A stretch of 64,000 nucleotides of DNA from assembly GCA_051652645.1 (NCBI GenBank), contig JBOFUP010000008.1, positions 90,214 to 154,213 on the forward strand. Direction: 5' to 3'. The position numbers were made by a program, and so were the translations under genes. This DNA comes from UBA7332 sp051652645. Its GTDB lineage: Bacteria; Bacteroidota; Bacteroidia; Bacteroidales; UBA7332. How positions within the stretch are numbered: the first letter of the stretch is position 1; each line of letters opens with the position of its first letter. Shown piece after piece: positions 26,728 to 36,183 of this stretch. The notes under the pieces were generated by a model. The model worked only from the letters and a program-made list of their open reading frames with translations, was not told the origin of the DNA and searched no databases.

Positions 26728-27945
26728 CTAATTTACTCCTTTTGTCCAACCCAAAGTCCAGTTATTTGACGTTGAGATTGCACCTTTATATTCTGCTTTA
26801 GTAAAATAGCTATCTACTGCACTCATATCCTTACCTCCACTAATAGTACCTACAATACCATCGAAAGTAATAGTCTGAGCTTCTGCATTACCAGTTTTTG
26901 AAACTAGATTAACTTCAGAGTTTGAGTGAACGAATGAAGTTGATACATGAGTATGCTCAACTACAGATGTCCCATCTAGGAAACTATTCTCTGTACCTTC
27001 TGTCTCTGTAGTTACTGCTCTATCTTTTCCTACAACTAATGCATTATACATCTTAACGTGAGTTCCTGCACGAAGACGCACTCCACGATTAGCTGATGTC
27101 AAGTTATTACCTATAAGTGTAAGATTGGCAATTGTTGGGTATGAGATTGGTGTAGATAAGTTGTTAGATCCATTATTATCTGCTTCAATCAAACAGTCAC
27201 CCTCACTTGCAACTTGTTGAGCCACCCAGAACTGACCACGACCATTCCATCCTTCTGTCCAGTCGAATGAGTCATCTCCAGAGCCTGTAGATACGAAATA
27301 TTTTGCATCAACTGATCCACCGAACCACTCAAAACCATCATCAGCACCCATATAAGCTTGTAGGTACTCACAAGTTGTTCCACTACCTACTCCGTAGAAC
27401 GTAAAACCATTAGATTCTTTCTCCTCAGAGAATGCAAAACCAGTATACTCCAAACGAACATACTTCAATGTACCTGAATTATCATTTATATCAGAACCAC
27501 CATATGTAGCATCTCCAATCTCTGATTTACCTGTTCCTCCTTCAAGGTTGATAGGTGCACGTCCGCAGATGTGAATACCACCCCATGCACCTGGCTCCTT
27601 AAGTTCTGAAGTCATCACGATAGGCTCATTAGCCGTACCCTGAGCATCAATCATACCACCTTGTTCTACGAGTATGTAATCAACATCTCCATCATCTTCA
27701 GATATAATAGTTACACCTTTGTTGATCTTCAATAATCCACCGTTCTTTACCGTGAACCCACCGCTAAGGATATAAGTCTCGCCCGACTTCAACTCGAGGC
27801 GATCAGTTAACTCACCACGAAGAAGATATTCATCTTCGTTGCCACCATTGCCATTGTTGTCATCACTCGAGCAACCTACTGCAATAATACCAAGCATCAT
27901 TGGAAGGAAATACTTAGCACTCACTCGAAAGAAATTCTTTTTCAT
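26728..27945 (-). CDS. Surface lipoprotein paired with a TonB-dependent receptor
   Basis: A 405-residue lipoprotein. The signal ends in VGC (Cys25) followed by SSDD, a sequence like the surface-export signal of Bacteroidota lipoproteins, so it is probably on the cell surface. The mature protein is rich in beta strands with turns such as GGLLKINKGVTI and GAWGGIHICGRAPI, which resembles a right-handed beta-helix. It is not a SusD homologue. It lies 68 bp after the receptor gene and a terminator follows it, so the two form an operon. With the divergent phosphate porin I infer a role in phosphate or organophosphate capture. No catalytic motif was recognised. Confidence 0.82.
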   Translation of the reverse strand: MKKNFFRVSAKYFLPMMLGIIAVGCSSDDNNGNGGNEDEYLLRGELTDRLELKSGETYILSGGFTVKNGGLLKINKGVTIISEDDGDVDYILVEQGGMIDAQGTANEPIVMTSELKEPGAWGGIHICGRAPINLEGGTGKSEIGDATYGGSDINDNSGTLKYVRLEYTGFAFSEEKESNGFTFYGVGSGTTCEYLQAYMGADDGFEWFGGSVDAKYFVSTGSGDDSFDWTEGWNGRGQFWVAQQVASEGDCLIEADNNGSNNLSTPISYPTIANLTLIGNNLTSANRGVRLRAGTHVKMYNALVVGKDRAVTTETEGTENSFLDGTSVVEHTHVSTSFVHSNSEVNLVSKTGNAEAQTITFDGIVGTISGGKDMSAVDSYFTKAEYKGAISTSNNWTLGWTKGVN

Positions 27946-28013
27946 CGTCTTACGATTTTTGTTTTTTGTTTTATGAAAAATATAAAGATTGACTTAATGC
28001 CTATTTAACTTCA

Positions 28014-30722
28014 TTAGAAGTTATAACTGAATCCTACCTCAACCTTAGTTCCACGCTCGAATTTCTCTACAATCTCTGTTGATCCTGTATCAGAAACCTC
28101 TTGTGAATACTTCTGTTCTTGGTTAATTATATTCTTAGCTTGTAACTTTATCGAAGCTTTTGAGTTGATGTTATACGTCCCCACAAAATCTAAAGTATTG
28201 AAAGCTTTCTCAACAACATTACCTACACCATTAATACCTACAGTGTGAATACGTGGTCCTCTAAGGTTGTATATTAAAGAAAGAGATAATGATCTGTCAT
28301 TCTTGAATTTTGGAGCCCACATGATATCCGCATTAATCAAATATGGAGATGCTCCTTGAAGTTGACGTTTCTTGTCCGTATATACCCCATCCTTTGGAAG
28401 CTCCATACGTGTATATATATAAGAAGCATTAACTCCAAACTTCAAATCATTAACAAGATTCTTACGCAACTCAACTTCCAAACCAGCTACCTGACCTCCA
28501 TCAACATTCCTAAAGGTTTGTATTGCAGAACCTGCATACTCCTGAACTCTTTCAATTGGATTATCAAGGTACTTATAGTAAGCCGAAAGAGATATCAATT
28601 CACCTGCTGATGGATAGTACTCATAACGCATATCTACATTGTAGTTATAACCATTTTCCAAATCAGCGTAACCACGAACAGCAGACCCTCCGTACGACTC
28701 TTTGTATTCAAATGGAGCCATTTCAATAAACGATGGCCTTGTTACAGTACGTGAAGCACTGAACCTTAGATTCTGAGTATCCTTAAGGTCATACTTTAGA
28801 TTAAGAGCAGGAAATAGATCATTTGATATAAGCTCTGCTTTAAGCTCCTTTCCAGCATCATTCCAATAGCGCACTGTCTGATTTGCATATTCATATCTCA
28901 ATCCTCCAGAAAGAAGAAGCTTTGGCAAAAGATAGTATTCTGCCTCAACAAAACCTGCCATCACTTTATTATCTGCAAAGTAAGAGTTACGTGGTAGACT
29001 AACCTTTCTTACTGAGTATGAACCATTAGCTAAGTTAGAATCGTTAATAAAGTCCGGATTGTAAACATCACTAATAACAGGGTCAAACCCTTTGAAGTTA
29101 TAATAGAAGTTAGCTGAATAGAAATCACGCGATTTCTGACGATAAGCCGCACCAAATTTCAATCTATTTGCAGCTTTTTCAGCACCTCCAATTAGATAAT
29201 TAAAATCAACACGACCAACAAGCTCGTCCTCGGAAAGCTCACCAAAATATCTAGAGGTCTCCTGCTGATTTAGTTTAAACAACTCTAATCCATTATCTGT
29301 CTTTAAATACATAACCTGCCTACGATCTGGCTCATCGGAAGATGTAAAACCATACGAGGCCTTCCAAGTCATATCTAGTTTGTCATTTAGTGTGTGTGCT
29401 CCTATCAATTGATTATTTATCAAATTGTATATTCTGTATACACTATTACTAGCGACAAGCTCTACACCCTCAGCATCAAAACCTTCTCTGTCTGAATAAG
29501 TATCCTCTGTACTATTTACATATAGAAGATTGTATGCAAGCCTATGACGATTACCAATTGAATAGTTAACCTGAGCTAGACCTGAAAGGGTTGTCTCATA
29601 CATCCACTTATCTGAAGTAAACTCATCGAGCTTCATACCCTGAGCATTCAAGGTTGAATTATAAGCATCTTCATAAAATGTATATCCGTTAGAGTAATTA
29701 GCACTCAATGAAACATTCAAAGGATTGCCCGCTATATCAAAACTTTTTCCTCCTGAGATTGACAATCCTAATTCAGGCATAGCCTGCTGATTTGACACGT
29801 TAAATGTCGTATTAAATGGATTCTTCTTCAATCTATTGAAATCACTCGTTTTCATATCCTTAATAGACTGAGTCAATTTCATCCCAGATGAATAACCCAA
29901 ATATGGCACTCCTGTCTTATCTGAACTGTAGAAGTCATTGAACATCGTTCCAACCACACCCCCTGTCGAGACAGAGATAGATAGATAGTCCTTACCTACA
30001 TTCTCTTTTGTTTCAATATCTATATGAGCTCCTGCATAGTCACCGAAGCTACTTGGTTGGTAAACCTTAGAGACTGTAATATTTTTAACCACCGATGATG
30101 GGAAAAGAGTTAAAGGAATAAGTTTATTATCAGGGTTTGGCGAAGCTATAGTAAGGCCATTCATAGTCGTAGAGCTATATCTATCACCAAGACCACGCAC
30201 AAAAACTTGATTACCACTAGCCACTGAGATACCAGTAATCTTCTTCACTCCATCTTCAACATTAGATATACCCTTTACAGACATCTCTCTCGCACCCATA
30301 CTCTCAACCGCTACAGTCGACAGTTTTCTCTCCAATAAAAGAGCATTCTCACTCTCCATATTTCGGCGACCAGTAACCACAACTTCTGATAGTTGTAAAT
30401 TAGCCTTTCCCAAAGATACATCTACCTTTGTAACCTGACCAGCTTTAACCTCTACATCTTTAACTTGCTCCGAAGCGTAAGATATATAAGAGAAACGAAG
30501 TGTATACTTCCCTGGTGCTAACTGCTCCAACTTGTAGTTACCGTCAAAATCAGTAACAACACCAATAGTCGTTCCCTCAATCTGAACTGCTGCTCCAGGC
30601 AGAGTTTCATTATACTCTCTATCAATAACCACACCCTCAATCCAACCACTTTGTGCTGTCAGGGTTAATGAAAACAGTGTTGCGAGCACTGATAGAATTG
30701 ATTTTCTTAAAAGAAGTTTCAT
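28014..30722 (-). CDS. TonB-dependent outer-membrane receptor, possibly for phosphorus compounds
   Basis: A 902-residue TonB-dependent receptor, shorter than a SusC. It has a signal peptide (1-24), a carboxypeptidase-regulatory-like domain (about 27-108, IEGVVIDREYNETLPGAAV), a TonB-box-like LSEVVVTGRR (about 113-122), a plug (about 125-250, with NQVFVRGLGDRYSSTTMNG) and a barrel ending GTKVEVGFSYNF. The plug motif GLGDRYSSTTMNGL is typical of a non-SusC subfamily. Its partner is the lipoprotein gene, not a SusD. A -7 element lies 35 bp upstream and phased TGTAAT repeats are further up. Receptor function is firm; a phosphate link is inferred from context. Confidence 0.92.
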   Translation of the reverse strand: MKLLLRKSILSVLATLFSLTLTAQSGWIEGVVIDREYNETLPGAAVQIEGTTIGVVTDFDGNYKLEQLAPGKYTLRFSYISYASEQVKDVEVKAGQVTKVDVSLGKANLQLSEVVVTGRRNMESENALLLERKLSTVAVESMGAREMSVKGISNVEDGVKKITGISVASGNQVFVRGLGDRYSSTTMNGLTIASPNPDNKLIPLTLFPSSVVKNITVSKVYQPSSFGDYAGAHIDIETKENVGKDYLSISVSTGGVVGTMFNDFYSSDKTGVPYLGYSSGMKLTQSIKDMKTSDFNRLKKNPFNTTFNVSNQQAMPELGLSISGGKSFDIAGNPLNVSLSANYSNGYTFYEDAYNSTLNAQGMKLDEFTSDKWMYETTLSGLAQVNYSIGNRHRLAYNLLYVNSTEDTYSDREGFDAEGVELVASNSVYRIYNLINNQLIGAHTLNDKLDMTWKASYGFTSSDEPDRRQVMYLKTDNGLELFKLNQQETSRYFGELSEDELVGRVDFNYLIGGAEKAANRLKFGAAYRQKSRDFYSANFYYNFKGFDPVISDVYNPDFINDSNLANGSYSVRKVSLPRNSYFADNKVMAGFVEAEYYLLPKLLLSGGLRYEYANQTVRYWNDAGKELKAELISNDLFPALNLKYDLKDTQNLRFSASRTVTRPSFIEMAPFEYKESYGGSAVRGYADLENGYNYNVDMRYEYYPSAGELISLSAYYKYLDNPIERVQEYAGSAIQTFRNVDGGQVAGLEVELRKNLVNDLKFGVNASYIYTRMELPKDGVYTDKKRQLQGASPYLINADIMWAPKFKNDRSLSLSLIYNLRGPRIHTVGINGVGNVVEKAFNTLDFVGTYNINSKASIKLQAKNIINQEQKYSQEVSDTGSTEIVEKFERGTKVEVGFSYNF

Positions 30723-30756
30723 CTTTAATCGTTAGGTTGCTTATTTATTTCCGACA

Positions 30757-30764
30757 CAAAAGTA
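30757..30764 (-). promoter_or_regulatory. -7 element for the TonB-receptor operon
   Basis: TACTTTTG on the minus strand. No TTTG -33 element at the usual distance, as expected for an activator-dependent promoter. Confidence 0.55.
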
Positions 30765-30829
30765 GAAGCATGATGTTTCATTAAGGTGTCACCCTTATTT
30801 CGCTTAGATTAAAAAGGTGTGTCAATATG

Positions 30830-30869
30830 ATTACACTAAATATTACAAAGCCATTACAGTATTATTACA
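30830..30869. promoter_or_regulatory. Pho-box-like phased direct repeats
   Basis: Four ATTACA hexamers start at 30830, 30842, 30853 and 30864, so the spacing is 12, 11 and 11 bp. On the minus strand they read TGTAAT, one base from the E. coli PhoB half-site TGTCAT, which also repeats every 11 bp. They lie in the divergent gap between the TonB receptor and the phosphate porin, 65 bp or more from each -7 element. Confidence 0.6.
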
Positions 30870-30972
30870 AAACGAAAACAACAAGCTAACACCCGCTATT
30901 TCAGGGCATAATTAACACTATCAACCCAAAGATATTGCCTACTATTATAGGAATTGTACAGATCAAATTTAC

Positions 30973-30980
30973 TACTTTTG
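30973..30980 (+). promoter_or_regulatory. -7 element for the porin gene
   Basis: TACTTTTG (TAnnTTTG) 39 bp before the ATG at 31019. It lies inside an upstream in-frame extension and rules out the longer start. Confidence 0.6.
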
Positions 30981-31018
30981 CAGCGCAAAGAGTAATATCA
31001 ATTCAACCATTAATCACT

Positions 31019-32302
31019 ATGTCTACCAACAACAGAAAGATCTATTTCATCTACCTTTTTACACTACTCTTATCCTTTAGTCTACAAGCTCAAAAGAAAA
31101 GCAACCCTCTAAGCCTACTCACCGACTCTATTTATATAGTAGCGGAGGATGAGGAAATGTTAAATAGACTAAGAAATATGCCAAACATTGATGTTGGTCG
31201 TGGTGTATCTTTCCAACCAAAAGACAAATGGTTTCAGATGACTATGCGTTTTAGAATGCAAAACATGGTTGGATTGACTCTAAATGATGATTTCGGTCTA
31301 GAAAAAACAGATGCTCAAGTAAAACGCCTTCGACTTCGTTTCGACGGATATGTATACACTCCAAAACTAACATATACTATACAGTTAGGATTCACTGCAT
31401 ATGACGCTGCACTACTTCCGAACGAAAACATGAACGTTGTACGTGATGCTATGGTATATTATGCACCAAACTCATCATGGAACTTTGGTTTTGGGCAAAC
31501 AAAGATCAGAGCCAATCGTGCTAGGGTTAACTCTTCAAGTGCATTACAATTTGTTGATCGCTCAATCGTAAACTCAGAATTTAATATTGATCGTGACTTT
31601 GGATTCTTTGGAGAATTTAATAGAAAACTATTCTCTGATTTCAACCTAGTGGCCAAAGGATCTATTACTTCAGGCGACGGTCGAAACATACAAAGTGCGG
31701 CTAAAAGTGGATACGCTTACACCGGCCGCCTTGAATTCTTCCCTCTAGGCCGTTTCAAGCTCATGGGTGATGTGTTTGAGGGTGATTATGAAAGAGAAGA
31801 CAAGCCTAAGTTCATGATAGCAGCAGCCGCTAGTTATAATGACCGTGCTGTAAGACTTAAAGGGCAAACTGGCAGCTACATTATTGACGATCAAACAAGA
31901 TGCATGAACTCATACTTTGTAGATCTAATATTCAAATATAACGGATTTGCATTCTACACTGATTGGATGGCTCGCAAAAGCAATGATCTAATAATATACG
32001 ATTCTGATGGAAATGCTGCACAAAATATCTTTGGAGGGCAAGGGATAAATGTACAAACCAGCTACATTTTCCCTTCAAAATGGGAGATAGCCCTTAGAAA
32101 TTCAACCATCATACCCGAAAAAGAGATCCGATCTATGGTTAAATATGAGAATTGGAACCAATCTACACTTGGTATAACTAGATATTTGATTGGGCACAAT
32201 CTGAAGATACAAGCAGATGCTTCATTCAACCATAGAAAAGGACAAGCCAAGGAGATGTACAATCCATATGAATTCCGTTTCCAGGTTGAACTAGGATTCT
32301 AA
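31019..32302 (+). CDS. Phosphate-selective porin O/P family protein
   Basis: A 427-residue outer-membrane porin of the OprO/OprP family, whose Pseudomonas members are anion-selective trimers induced by phosphate starvation. From ATG 31019 the protein starts with a clean signal peptide (about 1-25, ending SLQAQ). Family blocks are AQVKRLRLRFDGYVYTPKL (about 78-96), the strand pair NFGFGQTKI and QFVDRSIVNSEF, and a C-terminal FRFQVELGF. An ATG at 30935 would add 28 residues, but a -7 element falls inside that stretch and the added residues do not form a signal peptide. It is divergent from the TonB receptor and lipoprotein operon. A terminator follows. Confidence 0.92.
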   Translation: MSTNNRKIYFIYLFTLLLSFSLQAQKKSNPLSLLTDSIYIVAEDEEMLNRLRNMPNIDVGRGVSFQPKDKWFQMTMRFRMQNMVGLTLNDDFGLEKTDAQVKRLRLRFDGYVYTPKLTYTIQLGFTAYDAALLPNENMNVVRDAMVYYAPNSSWNFGFGQTKIRANRARVNSSSALQFVDRSIVNSEFNIDRDFGFFGEFNRKLFSDFNLVAKGSITSGDGRNIQSAAKSGYAYTGRLEFFPLGRFKLMGDVFEGDYEREDKPKFMIAAAASYNDRAVRLKGQTGSYIIDDQTRCMNSYFVDLIFKYNGFAFYTDWMARKSNDLIIYDSDGNAAQNIFGGQGINVQTSYIFPSKWEIALRNSTIIPEKEIRSMVKYENWNQSTLGITRYLIGHNLKIQADASFNHRKGQAKEMYNPYEFRFQVELGF

Positions 32303-32324
32303 TTATTGTAATTATGATAGTGTG

Positions 32325-32375
32325 AAACAAGAGGTAGTAAGTGATTGTAGATTAATCACGTACTACCTCTTGTTT
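32325..32375 (+). terminator. Terminator after the porin gene
   Basis: Stem of 15 bp (AAACAAGAGGTAGTA, 32325-32339, with 32361-32375) plus an inner GTGATT/AATCAC stem, followed by Ts. Confidence 0.85.
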
Positions 32376-32597
32376 TTTATAACAATGTATTAAACTACTA
32401 CTTTCAAAACTAATATCTAAAAGCATATACATTTTCGCCCTAAAGTGTACATTTTCTTGGTCAAGAAGAGTTATCTAGAAAGAAATAAATAGGCTGCCAT
32501 TTTTCAAAAAAGCAAAGGATAATAAATTAATATCAAGCAGCATAGGTGTAAAGCCGCAAACTTATGTGGTTGTTAAATGAGGCAGCTATTGCAATGT

Positions 32598-32703
32598 ATT
32601 AAAGAAATAACGACTACCTCTACCTTGTAATATAATCTATTACCAAATCAAATTTGCCATTGTCATACCAATTCAACAAAACAGCAATATTTGACAATCC
32701 CAT
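32598..32703. repeat. Degenerate intergenic repeat, uninterrupted copy
   Basis: By eye its left part resembles 10821-10879 and its right part resembles 11561-11607, at roughly 70 percent. This looks like the uninterrupted form of an old intergenic repeat. Confidence 0.4.
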
Positions 32704-32757
32704 AAGGTTAGGAAATAATCTAGAACATAGTTACATAATTATTGAACACCTTACCAA

Positions 32758-32810
32758 TTAGTAAGATCGAGGTTACTCCAATGTTTATGGAGCAACCTCG
32801 ATCTTACTAA
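32758..32810 (-). terminator. Hairpin beyond msrBA
   Basis: A 17-bp stem (32758-32774 with 32794-32810, GTAAGATCGAGGTT core) extended by CTCCA/TGGAG. It is 63 bp past the msrBA stop on the minus strand; the T tract is weak, so termination is likely but not certain. Confidence 0.65.
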
Positions 32811-32872
32811 ATAAAAAACATTATTATAAGAACAAGTAACAAATATAGCTTATAGATAAAGATATTAATCTA

Positions 32873-33832
32873 CTAAAAAATTTGAGTATACTTATGACAA
32901 TAAGGCGTTTTGCCATTATGCTCATAATATCGCTGATGATATTCCTCTGCTCTATAGAATGGTGCTGCAGGTCTCAACTGGGTTGCTACTTCGTATCCCA
33001 TAAGAGTTAATTCTAGAATTAACTTCTTGGCTATATCATACTCTTCGTCTGATTGGTAAAATATTACAGAGAGATACTGAGGGCCTATATCTGGCCCCTG
33101 TCCATCTATTTGAGTAAAGTCATGAGTCTCGAAGAAAAACTTTAGTAAATCCTCATAAGTTAATTTTGAGGGATCGTATACCACCTTGCAACACTCGACA
33201 TGCCCAGTTTTCTTTGTGCACACATCTCTATAGGTCGGGTTTTTAACCGTACCGCCCATAAATCCAACAGACGTAGATACTACGCCATTCAACCTAGAAA
33301 AATAGTATTCGGTACCCCAAAAGCATCCTGAAGCAACATATGCAACTGCACTCTCTTCATCAGGAATAATAACAGGCATAGGCAACTCAGCTTGCGGTAT
33401 GAAGTTCATAGAAATGGAATTCACACAGTGACGAACCATCTTTGGCGTTAGTCCTTCGTTGAAAAATATGTGTCCTAAATGACCATTACAGTTAGCACAT
33501 ATTATCTCTGTTCGCCTACCATCCTTATCTGGGACTCTCTTTACTGCACCTTTTATCTCATCATCAAAGCTAGGCCATCCACAGGATGACTCAAACTTGT
33601 GCTCCGATTTATAAAGTGGGGAATTACACTGTTTACAAACATATAGACCAATCTCCTTATTGTTTGTATATTTCCCAATAAAGGCCCTCTCTGTTCCCTT
33701 ATTTATTATCACTTCTCTCTCTGCATTTGTTAGTGTATTGTACTCCATAACTCTATTTTTCTGTGCTACAAGTAATATATATAACAAGGCAAGACATATC
33801 AATAATATTATTCCTCGATATTTGTTTTGCAT
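32873..33832 (-). CDS. msrAB: Membrane-anchored MsrB-MsrA fusion methionine sulfoxide reductase
   Basis: A 319-residue bifunctional enzyme that repairs both epimers of methionine sulfoxide. Residues 7-24 are a hydrophobic segment that exports and perhaps anchors it. The MsrB domain (about 30-148) has two zinc knuckles, CKQC (66-69) and CANC (112-115), and the catalytic Cys136 in VRHCVNS. The MsrA domain (about 160-312) has the catalytic Cys170 in SGCFWGTE. The order B then A is the less common one. With its signal segment it probably repairs envelope proteins. It is a single gene, divergent from metF. Confidence 0.95.
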   Translation of the reverse strand: MQNKYRGIILLICLALLYILLVAQKNRVMEYNTLTNAEREVIINKGTERAFIGKYTNNKEIGLYVCKQCNSPLYKSEHKFESSCGWPSFDDEIKGAVKRVPDKDGRRTEIICANCNGHLGHIFFNEGLTPKMVRHCVNSISMNFIPQAELPMPVIIPDEESAVAYVASGCFWGTEYYFSRLNGVVSTSVGFMGGTVKNPTYRDVCTKKTGHVECCKVVYDPSKLTYEDLLKFFFETHDFTQIDGQGPDIGPQYLSVIFYQSDEEYDIAKKLILELTLMGYEVATQLRPAAPFYRAEEYHQRYYEHNGKTPYCHKYTQIF

Positions 33833-33959
33833 AGTATGATTGTAATAAAGTAACGTTCGTAAGGTTTAACACTCTTATATAATAAAATGTTCGCTTACTT
33901 TTGAGGAATTAAAGAGCTAAATATTATAAATTGTCCAGCAATTCTTTGATCTAATATTC

Positions 33960-33967
33960 TATCTTTG
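33960..33967 (+). promoter_or_regulatory. -7 element for the metF operon
   Basis: TATCTTTG (TAnnTTTG) 41 bp before the metF start. No riboswitch-like fold was recognised in the leader. Confidence 0.55.
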
Positions 33968-34008
33968 TATAAATTATCCCGAGTTGTACATAGACCTACG
34001 ATTAGCCG

Positions 34009-34962
34009 ATGAGTGTTATTGACATTATAAATAGCTGCGAGAAGAGCGCTTTCTCTTTTGAGGTACTACCTCCACTGAAGGGCAATAGCATAGATAAAGT
34101 ATTTAGTACAATTGATACTTTGCGCGAATTTGAGCCCAAATACATCAATATAACAACGCACAGAAGCGACATAGTCTACAAGACCACCGAGAGTGGATTA
34201 TTTAGACAAGTGATGGAACGCAAGAGGCCAGGAACAGTTGCTATTGCAGCAGCTATTCAGAGCAGATATAAAATACCTGCTGTACCTCACATAATATGTA
34301 GTGGGTTCTCCAAAAGTGAGATTGAGTATTCGTTGATTGATCTAAACTTCCTAGGTATATGTGATCTTCTTCTTCTTAGGGGTGATAAATCTAAGAGTGA
34401 GCCAATATCTGGCATAAACATAGATGGTCACAACTATGCTTTGGACCTGCAAGATCAGGTAAACAAATACAACCAAGGTTTCTTCTTGGATGGATCCCCT
34501 ATGGATAGATTGCCAAACTCTTTTTCTTACGGTGTTGCAGGTTATCCTGAGAAGCATGAGGAGGCTCCTAATTTAGAGTCCGACATGCATTGGCTAAAAG
34601 CGAAGGTTGATTCTGGTGCTGATTATATAGTAACTCAGATGTTCTTTGACAATAACAAGTTCTTTGAGTTTGTTCGTCGATGCAGAGAAGCTGGTATTAC
34701 TGTACCAATTATTCCTGGATTAAAGCCTTTGACTACCATTAATCAATTAAGTGTTCTTCCACGTATATTTCATGTAGATATTCCTGAGATCTTTGCCTCA
34801 GAACTAAGAAAATGTAAGAGTGAAAGTGCTACCAAGGAGTGTGGGGTTGAATGGGGAATACATCAATCCAAAGAGCTGATTGCTGCTGGTGTACCTAGCA
34901 TACACTTTTACACACTAAATGCGACACAAAGTGTGAAGCATATAGCTCAAAAGGTTTATTAA
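34009..34962 (+). CDS. metF: 5,10-methylenetetrahydrofolate reductase
   Basis: MetF is a flavoprotein that reduces methylene-THF to methyl-THF for methionine synthesis. The 317-residue protein starts with the TIM-barrel strand FSFEVLPPLKGN, where the glutamate is catalytic. It has the FAD- and folate-binding blocks INITTHRSD, LLLLRGDKSK and SYGVAGYPEKHEEAPN. The block ADYIVTQMFFDN and IPIIPGLKPL complete the barrel. Length is normal. It leads a plus-strand run of holB (19 bp gap), ricT and gldH, which share no pathway; the grouping is a chromosomal convenience seen in Bacteroidota. Confidence 0.97.
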   Translation: MSVIDIINSCEKSAFSFEVLPPLKGNSIDKVFSTIDTLREFEPKYINITTHRSDIVYKTTESGLFRQVMERKRPGTVAIAAAIQSRYKIPAVPHIICSGFSKSEIEYSLIDLNFLGICDLLLLRGDKSKSEPISGINIDGHNYALDLQDQVNKYNQGFFLDGSPMDRLPNSFSYGVAGYPEKHEEAPNLESDMHWLKAKVDSGADYIVTQMFFDNNKFFEFVRRCREAGITVPIIPGLKPLTTINQLSVLPRIFHVDIPEIFASELRKCKSESATKECGVEWGIHQSKELIAAGVPSIHFYTLNATQSVKHIAQKVY

Positions 34963-34981
34963 TTAAAAGATCATTACTATA

Positions 34982-36148
34982 ATGTTTTTTCATCAGATTA
35001 TTGGTCAAGAGGAGATAAAAGATCGTCTACTGCGATCAGTGAAGCTAGATCAAATACCTCATGCTCAACTCCTTTGCGGAGGAGAAGGTGTCGGCAAATT
35101 TGCTCTTGCTTTAGCCTACTCTAGATATATACACTGCACCAATCGTGGTGTTGAAGATGCTTGTGGCGTCTGTCCCTCTTGCAGAAAATATGATGAATTA
35201 GTACACCCCGACCTGCACTTCGTATTTCCTATATACAAGAGTGCAAAGCTCAAGAAAGAGATTTGCGACGACTATCTAAAGGAATTTCGTGAGTTCATCT
35301 TTAAAAGTGGATATCTTAGTTACTCCTCTTGGATGAGTTTTATCGAGAGTGATAATGCGCAAGGGCTTATATATTCAAATGAATCTGCAGAGATAATGCG
35401 CAAGATCAATCTTAAAAGCTATGAGGCTGAATATAAGATAATGATTATATGGTTGCCTGAAAGGCTCCATGAGAGTTGTGCAAACAAGATACTGAAATTG
35501 CTTGAAGAACCCCCAGAGAAGACTCTCTTCTTGCTTGTTAGCGATCAACCAGATAGAGTCCTACTAACTATTCAATCTCGCTCACAAAGAATAAATATAA
35601 GGAATATTGAGTTGGATAAGCTCAAAGAAGCACTAATGACTCGATATATGCTATCCTCAGAAGACGCCTCTTCTATAGCTCACTACTCTAGCGGCAACTA
35701 CCTAAAAGCACTAGAGTGCTTAAGTACGAGTGAAGATAGCAAACTATTCTATGAGCACTTTATCACAATGATGCGTATGGCTTATGCAATAGCTAATATG
35801 GGGGGGGCATCAAATCCATCTCTAAAATTTGATTCGTTGGTCAAGCTTAAAGATATATCCGAAATGGTAGCATCTCTTGGAAGAGAGCGGCAGAAGCGTT
35901 TTCTTGGTTATTCTCAACAGTTTCTTAGAGAGAACTATATTGCAAACTTGCAGACACCAGAATTAAACTACATGAATCAAGCTGAGGCTACTTTTGCCTC
36001 ACGATTTGCTCCTTTTCTTCATGAAAGAAATATTGAAGAGTTTATGAAAGAGTTTGAATCAGCTGAACTGCACATAGAGTCTAACGTTAATCCCAAGATG
36101 GTATTCTTTGATTTGGCTCTTAAAATGATTGTTCTATTCAAAAAGTAA
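34982..36148 (+). CDS. holB: DNA polymerase III delta-prime subunit
   Basis: A clamp-loader subunit of the AAA+ family. The 388-residue protein has the P-loop-like GGEGVGKFALALAYS (about 34-48). A four-cysteine zinc module typical of delta-prime and tau/gamma follows (C..CGVCPSC between about 52 and 66). The sensor 1 region LEEPPEKTLFLLVSD and the arginine-finger motif SRSQR (TIQSRSQRI, near 200) are present. The C-terminal domain packs in the clamp-loader collar. It lies between metF and ricT, with 19 and 35 bp gaps, so they are probably co-transcribed. Confidence 0.94.
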   Translation: MFFHQIIGQEEIKDRLLRSVKLDQIPHAQLLCGGEGVGKFALALAYSRYIHCTNRGVEDACGVCPSCRKYDELVHPDLHFVFPIYKSAKLKKEICDDYLKEFREFIFKSGYLSYSSWMSFIESDNAQGLIYSNESAEIMRKINLKSYEAEYKIMIIWLPERLHESCANKILKLLEEPPEKTLFLLVSDQPDRVLLTIQSRSQRINIRNIELDKLKEALMTRYMLSSEDASSIAHYSSGNYLKALECLSTSEDSKLFYEHFITMMRMAYAIANMGGASNPSLKFDSLVKLKDISEMVASLGRERQKRFLGYSQQFLRENYIANLQTPELNYMNQAEATFASRFAPFLHERNIEEFMKEFESAELHIESNVNPKMVFFDLALKMIVLFKK

Positions 36149-36183
36149 GAACTTTATTATTATCATCACTATATATATATCAA

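Larger units (their letters stand above)
32303..32872. other. 570-bp gap without a gene
   Basis: Beyond the porin terminator there is AT-rich DNA with no convincing frame. It holds a short direct repeat (TATACATTTTC at 32426-32436 and TGTACATTTTC at 32446-32456, 20 bp apart), a segment (32598-32703) resembling pieces of the 10.8-11.6 kb gap, and a strong hairpin at 32758-32810. Confidence 0.6.
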
